From: an uncultured Lachnospiraceae bacterium
GTDB lineage: Bacteria; Bacillota; Clostridia; Lachnospirales; Lachnospiraceae
Length of the DNA: 40,831 bases
NCBI GenBank assembly: GCA_905233695.1
Contig: CAJODN010000024.1
Span: 1-40,831 of the forward strand
Direction: 5' to 3'
This document shows positions 33,060 through 40,831 of the stretch, in pieces (position 1 is the stretch's first letter; each line of letters begins with the position of its first letter). Under the pieces are notes generated by a model. It ran no database searches. It was not told where the DNA came from and saw only the letters and a list, made by a program, of their open reading frames with translations. Both the position numbers and the translations under genes were made by a program.

Positions 33060-33938
33060 ATGAAAGGAATTATACTTGCAGGAGGCTCGGGTACAAGACT
33101 TTACCCGCTTACAAAGGCGATATCAAAACAGATAATGCCTATATACGATAAGCCAATGATATATTATCCCCTGTCAACGTTGATGCTGTCGGGAATTAGA
33201 GAGGTACTTATTATATCAACTCCGAGAGATCTCCCCACATTCAAGGAGCTTCTCGGTGACGGCAGCCAACTGGGCATGGATATTCAGTATAAGATTCAGG
33301 ATGCACCTAACGGACTTGCAGAAGCATTTATCATAGGAGACGAATTCATAGGAAATGACGCAGTGGCACTTGTGCTGGGCGACAACATCTTCTATGGCCA
33401 GAGCTTCTCTAAAGTGCTTCGTGAGACTGCGACAAGAACCGAATCGGAACCCGGCGCAACAATATTCGGATACTATGTTCGTAATCCAAGAGAGTACGGC
33501 GTTGTTGAATTCGATGAGAACGGAATTGCGGTATCAATAGAAGAAAAGCCCGAGAAGCCAAAGTCTAACTACGCGGTACCGGGACTCTACTTCTACGATA
33601 ATGATGTGGTGGACATTGCGAAAAATGTTAAGCCTTCTGCCAGGGGCGAACTCGAAATTACGTCGGTTAATAACGAATACTTAAATAGGGGCAATCTTCA
33701 TGTGGAGACTCTCGGTCGTGGATTCGCATGGCTCGACACCGGTAATCATGAAATGCTTCTTCAGGCGGCCAACTTTGTTGAGACCTTCCAGAAGAGGCAG
33801 GGACTCTACATTTCATGTATTGAAGAGATAGCATACAAGAAGGGCTTCATCAACGCCGATCAACTTAGGAAGCTGGCAGAACCCCTTATGAAGACAGACT
33901 ATGGCAAGTACCTTGTAGAGGTGGCGGAAGGACTATAG
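33060..33938 (+). CDS. rfbA: Glucose-1-phosphate thymidylyltransferase
   Basis: A 292-residue nucleotidyltransferase making dTDP-glucose from dTTP and glucose-1-phosphate, the first step toward dTDP-rhamnose. Seen: [20 protein letters not shown], the [17 protein letters not shown] signature, [11 protein letters not shown] with metal-binding Asp, [19 protein letters not shown] and [16 protein letters not shown]. Length is standard. ATG follows TTAGGAGGAAAA. rfbC is 11 bp downstream; rfbB and rfbD are not in the window, so the pathway must be completed elsewhere. Confidence 0.97.
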   Translation: MKGIILAGGSGTRLYPLTKAISKQIMPIYDKPMIYYPLSTLMLSGIREVLIISTPRDLPTFKELLGDGSQLGMDIQYKIQDAPNGLAEAFIIGDEFIGNDAVALVLGDNIFYGQSFSKVLRETATRTESEPGATIFGYYVRNPREYGVVEFDENGIAVSIEEKPEKPKSNYAVPGLYFYDNDVVDIAKNVKPSARGELEITSVNNEYLNRGNLHVETLGRGFAWLDTGNHEMLLQAANFVETFQKRQGLYISCIEEIAYKKGFINADQLRKLAEPLMKTDYGKYLVEVAEGL

Positions 33939-33949
33939 AGGAGGACACT

Positions 33950-34537
33950 ATGGGAAAAATCACAGTAGAACATAATGTAAATGGAATAGAAGGCCTGCAT
34001 GTCATTACGCCGACAGCATACGGCGACGAACGCGGCTATTTCATGGAGACATATAATTATAATGACTTCGCGGCGGAAGGCATAGATCATAAATTCGTGC
34101 AGGACAACCAGTCCGCATCCAAGAAGGGAGTCCTTCGTGGTCTGCATTTCCAATTAGAGTACCCACAAGATAAGCTTGTTCGCGTAATCAACGGTGAAGT
34201 ATTCGATGTTGCGGTTGACTTAAGAAACGGCTCACCCACATTCGGTAAGCACTACGGCATTCTCCTTTCAGCAGAGAATAAGAAGCAATTCTTCGTTCCC
34301 AAGGGATTCGCCCATGGGTTCCTTGTTGTATCGGACTATGCAGAATTCTGTTACAAGGTAACTGACTTCTACCATCCCAATGATGAGGGTGGACTTATGT
34401 ATAACGATCCTGATATCGGAGTAGAGTGGCCGTTCAGTGACGGCCTCACCGAAGCCGACCTAATCCTCTCAGACAAGGACAAGGTCAACCAGAGTTTTAA
34501 AGACTACTGCAACGGAAAAGGTATGAAGCTAGACTAA
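33950..34537 (+). CDS. rfbC: dTDP-4-dehydrorhamnose 3,5-epimerase
   Basis: A 195-residue cupin-fold epimerase acting on dTDP-4-keto-6-deoxyglucose in rhamnose synthesis. Motifs: DERGYFMETYNYNDF, FVQDNQSASKKGVLRGLHFQ (catalytic His in LHFQ), KLVRVINGEVFDVAVDLR, FVPKGFAHGF and FCYKVTDFYHPNDEGG (catalytic Tyr region). ATG follows GAGGA 6-7 nt upstream. The stop TAA is followed at once by repeat element G. Confidence 0.97.
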   Translation: MGKITVEHNVNGIEGLHVITPTAYGDERGYFMETYNYNDFAAEGIDHKFVQDNQSASKKGVLRGLHFQLEYPQDKLVRVINGEVFDVAVDLRNGSPTFGKHYGILLSAENKKQFFVPKGFAHGFLVVSDYAEFCYKVTDFYHPNDEGGLMYNDPDIGVEWPFSDGLTEADLILSDKDKVNQSFKDYCNGKGMKLD

Positions 34538-34650
34538 GCAAGTGGCCGAGGTGCCAAGACCTGCTAAGTTACCGGCACACCCCTTTCGGGGTGTGCATAC
34601 GACATTTTGTCATGAGCGTGCAGGTGCTTGGATCGAGGACACAAGATAAG
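34538..34650 (+). repeat. Interspersed hairpin element, copy G (long-loop form)
   Basis: GGT (34550-34552), bulged G, CCAAG (34554-34558), A, CCTGC (34560-34564) pairs with GCAGG (34620-34624), TG, CTTGG (34627-34631), ATC (34632-34634). The loop holds a perfect hairpin GCACACCCC (34575-34583)/GGGGTGTGC (34588-34596) and a second imperfect one (CATACGACA/TGTCATG). The loop is nearly identical to that of copy E, 6.6 kb away on the opposite strand. The tail GAGGACACAAGATAAGGCGG supplies the ribosome site of the next gene. Confidence 0.92.
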
Positions 34651-34660
34651 GCGGAACAAC

Positions 34661-36100
34661 ATGAAAAGGATCATATCTATAACACTGGCACTTTTGCTTA
34701 CGCTTGGCATTGTAGCCGGCGTATATAATGATGTAAATGCGACGGAATATAATAAAGGTACAGGTGCTAACGCCACCCTCAGCGAAAAGGCCGGTCTAAA
34801 AAAAGCAGAGGCTGTATACGATGTCATTTCCGAAGAGGAATATGAAGAAGTTGTAGCAAGAGAGAATGCTACGAAGAATTATAAGTATACCGATTCATAC
34901 TGGTCTAAGTTCTCTCGGCCTTATTATAATTATGCTGATGGAATGACGGCTGAAGAAAAGCAGATATATGACAAGATATACAATGAATTATATAAATATA
35001 TCGATGGCGGAGAAGACTTTTCGATGGGAAGGCACGACTATTATGTTACTCCGGCTATATCTTGCGGTAACATTGACAGGGACGCTCTTGATAGGATACA
35101 TTACGTTGTTATATACGAGCATCCGGAACTATACTTTATAGATACGTTATGTACTATCGGAGAAACAAATTCCGGTAATAAGACAATACAGTTCGAAGTA
35201 TTCGAAGACTTTGCCGATGCTACGGATAGGGCAAAGGGTGCAAAGAAATTACGTGATAGTATAGAGTGGTATCTCAGACAGGCAAATGGTAAGACCTTAT
35301 ACGATAAGGAGAAGCAGATACACGACCTTATATGTGAAAATGTTGTATATAGTTACACTGATCACAGTCAAAGCTCGTATTCCGCGCTAGTTGAAGGAGA
35401 AACCGTCTGTGCCGGATACTCGGAAGGCTTTAATATGCTATGTTATGCAATAGGAATTCCCGCAATATCCGTAACAAGCAGTCCTCACGAGTGGAGCCAG
35501 GTTAAACTTGGAGACACATGGTATGTTGTTGATGTCACTTGGGACGATGACGACTACGGCAAAACATCTTATGAGTATTTTAATAAAAGCGACAAGACGG
35601 TTACATATGAAGATCAAAGTGGGGCGCATAAGATAGAGCCGTCCCCTTGGAATTACGTAGGAAGACCGAAATGCCCGAAGGATTTTGTCGAATATACCGA
35701 TGTATACAGATTATATAATCCCAATTCCGGAGAACACTTCTATACTATAGATAGTAGTGATAAAACCTACTTGGAGAGAGCGGGCTGGAAATATGAAGGA
35801 GTTGCATGGAAAGCTCCGGTTGAAGTGTGTTCCACTACACCTGTATATAGACTGTATAATCCCGACGGCGACCATTTCTTCACTACAGACTATGCAGGCA
35901 AGGAATATCTCGTAGGTCTCGGATGGACATTTGAGAAGGTGGCATTCTATTCCGATGATTCGAATCGTACGTCGATTTACAGACTGTACAATCCTAATGC
36001 TTTGCAAGGGGCTCATTTCTTTACTGAAAAAGCATCAGACAAGGACTACCTTGAAAGAGTCGGTTGGCGTTACGAAGGCGTAGGAATGTTCGGTATGTAG
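34661..36100 (+). CDS. Secreted transglutaminase-like protein with three DUF5648 repeats
   Basis: A 479-residue exported protein. ATG 34661 (MKRIISITLALLLTLGIV) begins a signal peptide; AAGGCGGAA precedes it. Residues ~200-300 hold a transglutaminase-like core with Cys in GETVCAGYSEGFN (~251), His in SSPHEWSQVKLG (~276) and Asp in WYVVDVTWDDD (~290), so the triad is complete. The C-terminal part is three ~46-residue repeats starting VYRLYNPNSGEHFYT (~347), VYRLYNPDGDHFFTT (~393) and IYRLYNPNALQGAHF (~439), typical of DUF5648 surface-binding modules. Likely role: protease or crosslinking activity at the cell surface; the substrate is unknown. Confidence 0.9.
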   Translation: MKRIISITLALLLTLGIVAGVYNDVNATEYNKGTGANATLSEKAGLKKAEAVYDVISEEEYEEVVARENATKNYKYTDSYWSKFSRPYYNYADGMTAEEKQIYDKIYNELYKYIDGGEDFSMGRHDYYVTPAISCGNIDRDALDRIHYVVIYEHPELYFIDTLCTIGETNSGNKTIQFEVFEDFADATDRAKGAKKLRDSIEWYLRQANGKTLYDKEKQIHDLICENVVYSYTDHSQSSYSALVEGETVCAGYSEGFNMLCYAIGIPAISVTSSPHEWSQVKLGDTWYVVDVTWDDDDYGKTSYEYFNKSDKTVTYEDQSGAHKIEPSPWNYVGRPKCPKDFVEYTDVYRLYNPNSGEHFYTIDSSDKTYLERAGWKYEGVAWKAPVEVCSTTPVYRLYNPDGDHFFTTDYAGKEYLVGLGWTFEKVAFYSDDSNRTSIYRLYNPNALQGAHFFTEKASDKDYLERVGWRYEGVGMFGM

Positions 36101-36140
36101 AAAGGCTGATTACATATTAAGGAGACATAAATAAAAAACA

Positions 36141-37469
36141 ATGAAAAAACTTATAACAACAATTACACTTTCCCTCGGGGCACTTCTGTGCCTCTGGGGA
36201 ATTTATACGCCCGCGAGCGCCAAGAATTATTCATATGCTGAGAGACCGATACTGTCAATTCTCGGAGACTCTATATCATCGCATAAAGCATACGAAGCCC
36301 TTTCCTATTACGGATTGGATGATAGCTCCGGCTATAATATGGAGGTAGAAGATACGTGGTGGTCCAGGTTCGCAGAAGGTAATAACTATGATCTGGGCTG
36401 GGTAGGCGGCGTAGGTTTCTCGCAGGTGTCGGTAGCGGATTCAGAGTATATTTCTCTTAATAATCCCGGGAGAATCAGTAGTCTGAGTAAGAGAGGCATG
36501 CCTGATATGATTGCGGTATACGGTGGAACCAATGATGCGATTGGACCTTTTGACGGCGCCGGTGAATTTAGTGATGCCACTTTTAGAAAAAGATACAATT
36601 TGCTTGTTAACAGATTACATCAAATGTATGAAGGCGTAAGGCTTATACTTATTGCACCGGGTCTCTTCTTTTATAAAGCCGATTATGCACCCAAAAACTA
36701 TAAGATAGATGGATATGATAAAAGCATAGAAAAAATTGCAGAATTAAATGACGATTACTTCGTAGATCTTCGAGGTGTACTCGAAACAAGCGGGAAAAAT
36801 TACGACAGTTCATATGTTCATCCCAATGAAGAAGGCATGCAGATAATTGCCGAAACAGTTACGGAGGCACTTTCTAAGGCTCGCGGTACGACCGGCATAG
36901 ATACTATCCGCTCCGAACAGGATTATGATCATTATATTATTAAGGTAAATGCGTATGATAAAGATTATGACAACCTTAGATTCAAATTCCGACTGACTGA
37001 TAACAGCACCGGAAAAGACATATATAATACCGATTGGTCTAAGGATAACTGCTACCTTCTCTATGATGTCAAGGCCAATACTTCCTATACAGCATATTCA
37101 GAGATTGATAATAACGGTGACGGTAAGGCTGAGGCTCAAAAGGAAGTGTTGTTAACAGGCCTGAATCCCGGCAAGAAAACAGGCAAGACAATTTACCAAG
37201 GTGTAGATTACAGCAGTGTATACAATTTTAATTACTACGTCGAGAATCACCCCGATTTGTATAACGTTTATAGGAACAATCCGGACGGAGCAATAGAGCA
37301 TTTTGTGATATGTGGTATGAATGAAGGAAGACAGGCGCGTGAGGACTTCAACGTATTTACCTATGCGTCGAATTATCCGGATCTCTTCTACACCTTCTGG
37401 TTCAACATACCGGAATATTACTACCACTATATCAGATGTGGAAAGGCAGAAGGAAGAGTGGCAGTGTAG
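36141..37469 (+). CDS. Secreted SGNH/GDSL hydrolase with C-terminal surface repeats
   Basis: A 442-residue exported protein. A signal peptide is followed by an SGNH hydrolase domain: ILSILGDSISSHKAY (Ser ~37), WVGGVGFSQ, AVYGGTNDAIG (Asn) and YVHPNEEGMQ (His). A middle beta-rich segment (~250-340) precedes two ~40-residue repeats, NYYVENHPDLYNVYRNNP...HFVICGMNEGRQA and YASNYPDLFYTFWFN...YHYIRCGKAEGRVA, common on Lachnospiraceae surface proteins. It may remove acetyl or acyl groups from surface or dietary polysaccharide. The GGAG site lies 16 nt before the ATG, unusually far; an in-frame TAA at 36132 rules out an earlier start. It converges on the next gene with a 9-bp gap. Confidence 0.88.
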   Translation: MKKLITTITLSLGALLCLWGIYTPASAKNYSYAERPILSILGDSISSHKAYEALSYYGLDDSSGYNMEVEDTWWSRFAEGNNYDLGWVGGVGFSQVSVADSEYISLNNPGRISSLSKRGMPDMIAVYGGTNDAIGPFDGAGEFSDATFRKRYNLLVNRLHQMYEGVRLILIAPGLFFYKADYAPKNYKIDGYDKSIEKIAELNDDYFVDLRGVLETSGKNYDSSYVHPNEEGMQIIAETVTEALSKARGTTGIDTIRSEQDYDHYIIKVNAYDKDYDNLRFKFRLTDNSTGKDIYNTDWSKDNCYLLYDVKANTSYTAYSEIDNNGDGKAEAQKEVLLTGLNPGKKTGKTIYQGVDYSSVYNFNYYVENHPDLYNVYRNNPDGAIEHFVICGMNEGRQAREDFNVFTYASNYPDLFYTFWFNIPEYYYHYIRCGKAEGRVAV

Positions 37470-37478
37470 TCATTTACT

Positions 37479-38528
37479 CTAACACGCCCGCTTCGGTATC
37501 ATCTCTATTATCTCCACGAACTTCTTCGCAATCCACTTCACCACCATTGCACATGGCACAATGAGGACGAGGTAGAGTACGAAGCAGGTAATGTATTCCG
37601 CCCTGTTGAACGTAAAATCCGTAAATCCATCACGAAGTGCATATATTATTGCATGGTGCACCAGGAATATGGGGTAGGAATATACGCTTATTGTTGTAAC
37701 AACTTTATCTACCGCTTTATTCTTCATGACAAACGCCAGGTTATAAAGGATGAAGAACATGGCGATTCCCATAGCATTTATAATGGTTGCGTGGAAATAG
37801 AATTGCTCTATCGGGACAAGGGAAAATACTACGAAAACAGCTACACTAACCCCGAAGAGAATCCACCGAAGTTTGCTTCCGAGACCTTTACACAAGATAA
37901 CATATTTTGCGAAATAGATTCCGAATGAAATCCAAAGAATCTGCGCCAGAGGATGACGATAGAACATCAAATCAAAATCGTATACAACCATAAAAACGAT
38001 ATAAAGCACCGGAATAATTATCAGCGACAATTTCGGAAGCTTATCAATCAGCATCTTAAGGAACGGATAATAAAGATACACAATTATCATTGCTCCGATA
38101 TACCATTCTCCCGTCATATAAAAGTTAGGTCCAAGGTATAATAAAAGCCCGTCCATACCGACCAGGGACATCCATATACTTTCCTTAGGGATAGTGCTGT
38201 CGAATCCCCCTTTCATTATAAATGTAAATAAGAATATCAGAAGATATGCCGACCAGAACGCCGGGAATATTCCTTTGAATCTCTTGTAGATATATGTAGC
38301 TATCTTTTTACCGCGAGAGCTGTCCTTATATTTCTCCATAGACACATAGAGCGATGCCCCCGACAGTATGAAGAAAAGAGCCACACCTATATGGCCCAGG
38401 TCAATATTGGACGTAGGCAAAGTAGTTCTAAAAGTATGACCGCCGATTTCTTCTATGCTGAAATGAAATACAATTATAAATAGGCACGCAATACAACGCA
38501 CTAAATCCAGTCCCTTGTCTCGCTTCAT
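37479..38528 (-). CDS. Acyltransferase family 3 membrane protein
   Basis: A 349-residue integral membrane acyltransferase (OafA/NodX-like, Acyl_transf_3) with about ten helices. The start MKRDKGLDLVRCIACLFIIVF and HFSIEEIGG matches the family's first helix with RxxA and a His. LGHIGVALFFILSGASLY and YIYKRFKGIFPAFW (the R-x-x-R/FP segment) are also characteristic. Members O-acetylate sugars of surface polysaccharides. Its ATG overlaps the stop of the upstream gene (ATGA), so it is co-translated with the DUF7657-like protein. Confidence 0.92.
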   Translation of the reverse strand: MKRDKGLDLVRCIACLFIIVFHFSIEEIGGHTFRTTLPTSNIDLGHIGVALFFILSGASLYVSMEKYKDSSRGKKIATYIYKRFKGIFPAFWSAYLLIFLFTFIMKGGFDSTIPKESIWMSLVGMDGLLLYLGPNFYMTGEWYIGAMIIVYLYYPFLKMLIDKLPKLSLIIIPVLYIVFMVVYDFDLMFYRHPLAQILWISFGIYFAKYVILCKGLGSKLRWILFGVSVAVFVVFSLVPIEQFYFHATIINAMGIAMFFILYNLAFVMKNKAVDKVVTTISVYSYPIFLVHHAIIYALRDGFTDFTFNRAEYITCFVLYLVLIVPCAMVVKWIAKKFVEIIEMIPKRAC

Positions 38529-40669
38529 ACAGAACCTTTCTTGTATATGTAATAATTTGAGTCATTATATATCTTGTTATATCCTTCTGCATTTATCGGC
38601 TTATAACTCAGAATATAGGAAATGCCAAGTGTATCCAAGTCGTTTTGGTTAAGCTCAACCGTTATATCATCGGGATTATTCAGAGTAAACTTCGTATCGC
38701 CATCTGTTATATCGGCCTTAATAAATGCATAACGATTGTACACATCTTCATATTGTCCGGTCTTGTCAATCTTATGCCAACGTTCAAGAGTCGGATATGT
38801 GTTGGTGGAGTTAATTGTTCTCGCACCTACCGCCACCGGAATGTTGTTAACGTGGCTATCCTTGCTTACGAATATCCAGAGAGCCTCCGGATCCTCTTCT
38901 CTTATGGATGATATCTCCTTAACGGTTTCGTTCTCGTATATTACCTTTGTTCCGTGTTGTACCGGATTAACGCAGAGACCTAAGAGGGACATCACGCATA
39001 TTATTGTTATGGCGAATCTCTCTTTATGCTCGGCCGTATTTCTAAGGATCAGATATACAAGCCACATTATAAGCGCTCCAGCCGTTATCCATATTATGTA
39101 AGAAGGTCTAAGTCCCGCCGTGTACAGCCATACCATTACCAAAACGATGATAGGGATAAATGCGACGTATAAGACAATTTTTAATATCTTAGGCTTCTTT
39201 TCATTTGGCGTCTTGTCCGCAGATTTCCCCGAAAGAAATCTGAATAAAAGTATAATGTCAATAAATCCCACAATCGACATAATGCGGTTGCAGAATGAAT
39301 AATTAAGAAGCGTTATCTTCGAAGCAAAAACCGGAAGCCCGAAGATACAATATATGAGGAAAAGCACTTCTATAAGAATAAGGATAATATATAGGAAGTC
39401 GGCCTTCCTTCTCTTAATCATCGAATAGACAGCACCTATTATTCCGACAGGGAACAGAGAATAGAACACGGACATCTCACATACATTGTCTTTAAGAATA
39501 AGATTGGACTCGTCAAAAGGCGCGAAGATAAATGTTATGTACGAGAAAAGTTGCACAACGCTTGTTCCGAAACCGGTATTAACGCGCTTCCCGGGATAAA
39601 CCGTGTTCATAGTCGCCTTGATTGTGTCGAGAGAATTGTACACAGTAAGTCCCACAAGACCTGCAAAAACAATCACAGCGGCAGCAATAAGGAGTATATC
39701 CCGCCCCTTGAACATTTTCCTGTTATCAATAATTATAAAGAGCGCCAAGGCGCCGAATACGTACGCAAGAGGTATCTGTTGCGCGGGATAATAAGCGAGA
39801 AGATACCCGCCGGCACACTCAATAATTCCAAGACAAATAATAACCTTAACCCACATCTTGTCCGTGTGAACAAGGTAGTAGAGAAGGACGACGGCGAGTT
39901 GTCCGAATATGAACATTTCAACCAGACCATTTGTAGAGAACCACCAGAGAATGGTTGGTGAAAATGTTATAAGAACCGCATATGCAGCACTTAGAACTTT
40001 TCTGTTCTTGGTAAGAAGCTTGCCCATCTCGTATGATACGAGGAATAGGACAACAAGCCTCGCACTCCAGTAGAAGGCAAGACCTTTGGCACCTCCGAGA
40101 GCGATGTATCCCCAGAGGAACGGGCGAAAGAGAGTTGCTACAGCAAAGCAAGGGCTCGCATAAAACGTGGTAACGTCGGTGTCGGTACCTCTTATAATAT
40201 CCGACACGGAATTATAGTCATTATAATATTGTGACAGGTTAAATTGAGTAAAAAGAGACCATTCATCGCTTCGTATAGCCCTTGGAACGCCGATTAAAGT
40301 CCCTTGTTCCAACAGGACGTCCGTCGATGTATACTCATTTCCCAGATATGTATAGATGATTCCGATTGATGAACCGCTAAGTTCGAAGATAGTACAGAGT
40401 ATGATAATAGCCGCACCTATAATATACCTGTATTTGTCGACATAGATAAACAGCTTCTTATAGCGGTCCAATAATAAAAGAATTACGAATATAATGAGGA
40501 AGAGGAGCAAAAGCTTTCCTATGGTTTTAAGCTCGAATTCATTGCCCAAAAGTCCAACTGCTATGCCTGTTACAAAAAAGACACGCATTTCGAAATATAG
40601 CTTAATAATTATCGCAATAAACACGGATACGACGATTAACGCTCCGTTTTTTCTGAAAAAGCTTTTCAT
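38525..40669 (-). CDS. Large polytopic membrane protein (DUF7657-like, possible GT-C enzyme)
   Basis: A 714-residue protein with about fourteen or more helices. The marker segment GVPRAIRSDEWSLFTQFNLS (residues ~146-165) sits in the first big extracellular loop and is the signature I associate with DUF7657-type proteins, similar in layout to GT-C glycosyltransferases. A C-terminal extracellular part (~580-714) follows the last helix. It probably transfers or modifies a lipid-linked sugar, which is inference. ATG on the minus strand follows GGAGGAAG. Overlap with the acyltransferase suggests joint polysaccharide decoration. Confidence 0.8.
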   Translation of the reverse strand: MKSFFRKNGALIVVSVFIAIIIKLYFEMRVFFVTGIAVGLLGNEFELKTIGKLLLLFLIIFVILLLLDRYKKLFIYVDKYRYIIGAAIIILCTIFELSGSSIGIIYTYLGNEYTSTDVLLEQGTLIGVPRAIRSDEWSLFTQFNLSQYYNDYNSVSDIIRGTDTDVTTFYASPCFAVATLFRPFLWGYIALGGAKGLAFYWSARLVVLFLVSYEMGKLLTKNRKVLSAAYAVLITFSPTILWWFSTNGLVEMFIFGQLAVVLLYYLVHTDKMWVKVIICLGIIECAGGYLLAYYPAQQIPLAYVFGALALFIIIDNRKMFKGRDILLIAAAVIVFAGLVGLTVYNSLDTIKATMNTVYPGKRVNTGFGTSVVQLFSYITFIFAPFDESNLILKDNVCEMSVFYSLFPVGIIGAVYSMIKRRKADFLYIILILIEVLFLIYCIFGLPVFASKITLLNYSFCNRIMSIVGFIDIILLFRFLSGKSADKTPNEKKPKILKIVLYVAFIPIIVLVMVWLYTAGLRPSYIIWITAGALIMWLVYLILRNTAEHKERFAITIICVMSLLGLCVNPVQHGTKVIYENETVKEISSIREEDPEALWIFVSKDSHVNNIPVAVGARTINSTNTYPTLERWHKIDKTGQYEDVYNRYAFIKADITDGDTKFTLNNPDDITVELNQNDLDTLGISYILSYKPINAEGYNKIYNDSNYYIYKKGSV

Positions 40670-40694
40670 AATCTTCCTCCGTGGTCACTATTTT

Positions 40695-40723
40695 ATCATA
40701 TTTATAAAATATATCTACATAAA
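40695..40723 (-). promoter_or_regulatory. Weak promoter candidate for the DUF7657-like gene
   Basis: On the minus strand TTTATG (40723-40718), spacer 17, TATGAT (40700-40695), 25 bp before the start codon. The whole stretch is very AT-rich, so chance matches are likely, and the gene could also be read from the upstream gene. Confidence 0.3.
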
Positions 40724-40755
40724 TTATAATAAATAAGTGCGAAGAACGACGCTAA

Positions 40756-40831
40756 CTACTTCAACTTATGATACGCCTTCCGGAGTGCCCCTTTTGTCTT
40801 CCTCTTAGCCTTTCCCGCCAAGACTTCAACG
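40756..40831 (-). CDS. 3' end of an unidentified minus-strand gene (partial)
   Basis: A minus-strand frame enters from the right edge and ends with TAG at 40758-40756, giving about 24 residues (VEVLAGKAKRKTKGALRKAY then HKLK). The strongly basic helix is a common end for membrane-associated glycosyltransferases. It is on the same strand as the next two genes, so it may start that operon. The fragment is too short to name. Confidence 0.5.
   Translation of the reverse strand, partial: VEVLAGKAKRKTKGALRKAYHKLK

Noticed and set aside
2296-34650. Known riboswitch or T-box as identity of the element
   Set aside because: I could not find the T-box AGGGTGG-type core, nor conserved cores of SAM, TPP, cobalamin, glycine, c-di-GMP, c-di-AMP or guanidine riboswitches, and the downstream genes are unrelated. 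A covariance search would still be decisive.

Overview
The window looks like a chromosomal segment of a Gram-positive anaerobe of the Clostridia, most likely a Lachnospiraceae (Butyrivibrio / Pseudobutyrivibrio / Lachnospira type). The reasons are the low-to-mid-40s GC impression (by eye, not calculated), strong AGGAGG ribosome sites, TTGACA-17-TAGAAT promoters, Veg and LytR-CpsA-Psr proteins, rplM-rpsI, a fused LigB-AMMECR1 protein, DUF5648 and YPDL/HYxxxGxxEGR surface repeats, and hybrid kinases with detached Hpt proteins. No tRNA, rRNA, CRISPR array, prophage or intact insertion sequence was seen.

Layout. 1-581: tail of an unknown gene and a long non-coding stretch with hairpins. 582-5414: flavodoxin, LtrA-like membrane protein, cytoplasmic GH13 alpha-amylase, LigB-AMMECR1 fusion. 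5421-6645: promoter, structured leader, rplM-rpsI and terminator. 6672-18456: a same-strand gene train with no convincing internal terminator: small membrane proteins, a DUF6765-like metal protein, then two paralogous phosphorelay modules (Hpt + hybrid kinase; response regulator + Hpt + hybrid kinase) with thioredoxin, a phosphopantetheinyl transferase and a lipoprotein esterase between them. 18453-24039: AI-2E-family permease, chemotaxis receptor, Veg, LCP protein and a frameshifted HtrA protease. 24052-27858 (minus strand): trkH-nth-phosphatase-glycosyltransferase. 28039-40831: cell-surface polysaccharide genes (glf, DUF2142, rfbA, rfbC, acyltransferase, large DUF7657-like membrane protein) with secreted transglutaminase-like and SGNH proteins.

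The most striking feature is an interspersed intergenic element present in seven places (A-G: 2296, 5421, 6672, 13316, 27880 minus, 31733, 34538). It is built from hairpins with one constant plan: a 3-4 bp outer stem, a bulged G, 5 bp, an A opposite UG/UA internal loop, then 5 bp. The base pairs change in a compensatory way between copies (for example CCTGC/GCAGG, CCCGC/GCGGG, CCTCC/GGAGG; outer stems ATCA/TGAT, GCGA/TCGC, GGA/TCC, GGT/ATC). In three copies the hairpins are nested one inside another. Six of the seven copies lie just before a start codon, in the direction of that gene, and their 3' tail runs into its ribosome site. In copy E a consensus promoter puts transcription start almost exactly at the element's 5' edge. 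I do not recognise this as a described RNA or repeat family. It could be a leader RNA, a mobile hairpin element, or both.

How the genes work together: the 28-41 kb part serves envelope polysaccharide synthesis (galactofuranose and dTDP-rhamnose precursors, glycosyltransfer, acylation). The 9-18 kb part is a multi-step phosphorelay whose output is not encoded here. The 18-24 kb part concerns envelope maintenance and taxis.
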